From BPGX01 sp037447455 (GTDB taxonomy: Bacteria; Bacteroidota; Bacteroidia; B-17B0; Aurantibacillaceae), in the NCBI GenBank assembly GCA_037447455.1, contig JBBIGQ010000007.1, positions 1-64,000 on the forward strand: a stretch of DNA of 64,000 nucleotides, written 5' to 3'. A program made the position numbers and the translations under genes. Under the pieces are notes generated by a model. That model made no database searches. It was not told the DNA's origin and was given only the letters and a program-made list of their open reading frames with translations. Shown here in pieces: positions 63,977 through 64,000 of the stretch. Positions within the stretch are counted from its first letter, which is position 1. Every line of letters begins with the position of its first letter.

Positions 63977-63984
63977 CAAATATA
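63977..63984 (-). promoter_or_regulatory. Probable -7 box of guaB
   Basis: Minus-strand TATATTTG fits TAnnTTTG, 20 bases before the ATG at 63956. Confidence 0.55.
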
Positions 63985-64000
63985 GGAAAAAGGAATGCAG

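Overview
The window is AT-rich DNA (roughly one third G+C by eye, not counted) from the chromosome of a member of the Bacteroidota, probably near Chitinophagales or Sphingobacteriales. The evidence is: type IX secretion (T9SS) C-terminal sorting domains of both the Por type and the gliding-motility type; PD40 propeller/OmpA proteins; a DUF2723 protein; a DnaE with a fused proofreading domain; and a TAnnTTTG -7 promoter box just upstream of many starts, with no clear Shine-Dalgarno sequences. Several gene starts were moved downstream because the longest ORF began inside such a promoter box. The order within the phylum is inference.

Layout. 1-3463: two head-to-tail copies of a 1731-bp unit carrying a phaE-like gene (PHA synthase subunit), with a truncated copy of the start of the next gene between them. 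3343-10676: a large outer-membrane propeller/barrel protein, a reverse-strand operon of two nucleotide-sugar enzymes plus kbl, then recR. 10717-16918: an Nramp-UspA fusion behind a palindromic operator, a DegP-like protease, a 2-Cys peroxiredoxin, a Fic protein and an MBL-fold hydrolase. 16938-19508: a PorE-like TPR/PD40/OmpA protein. 19615-22513: a probable nitric-oxide-stress operon (ScdA-type repair protein, CopD-like membrane protein, Rrf2 regulator, NnrS-like membrane protein). 22510-31161: PspC-like protein, RND exporter with a frameshifted secreted partner, DUF2723 protein, MNT/HEPN pair, MazG-like protein, RadC. 31168-40011: mutY followed by a surface-glycan run (flippase, AsnB-type amidotransferase, GT4, two UDP-sugar 2-epimerases flanking a phosphatidylserine decarboxylase).

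40035-45512 on the reverse strand holds a GAF/HisKA_2 sensor kinase, rpsU, a LOG protein, ruvX, an SDR protein, a PAP2-like membrane protein and gpsA. 45614-51357 holds a 5'-truncated T9SS cargo remnant, two TPM-domain genes, tRNA-Leu(UAG), a large CotH/lamin-tail T9SS cargo and a frameshifted HrgA-like (COG2958) pseudogene. 51481-63956 is mostly core metabolism and information processing (aconitase, DnaE, peptide deformylase, IMP dehydrogenase) plus a secreted M43 metalloprotease and a small TPR lipoprotein.

Themes: envelope and secretion (PD40 proteins, three T9SS sorting-domain loci, glycan operon), stress and metal handling, and housekeeping. Genes are tightly packed. Apparent homopolymer frameshifts at two loci and the tandem copy at the window edge call for a check of assembly and base quality before biological interpretation. 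No CRISPR array, IS element or prophage is visible.
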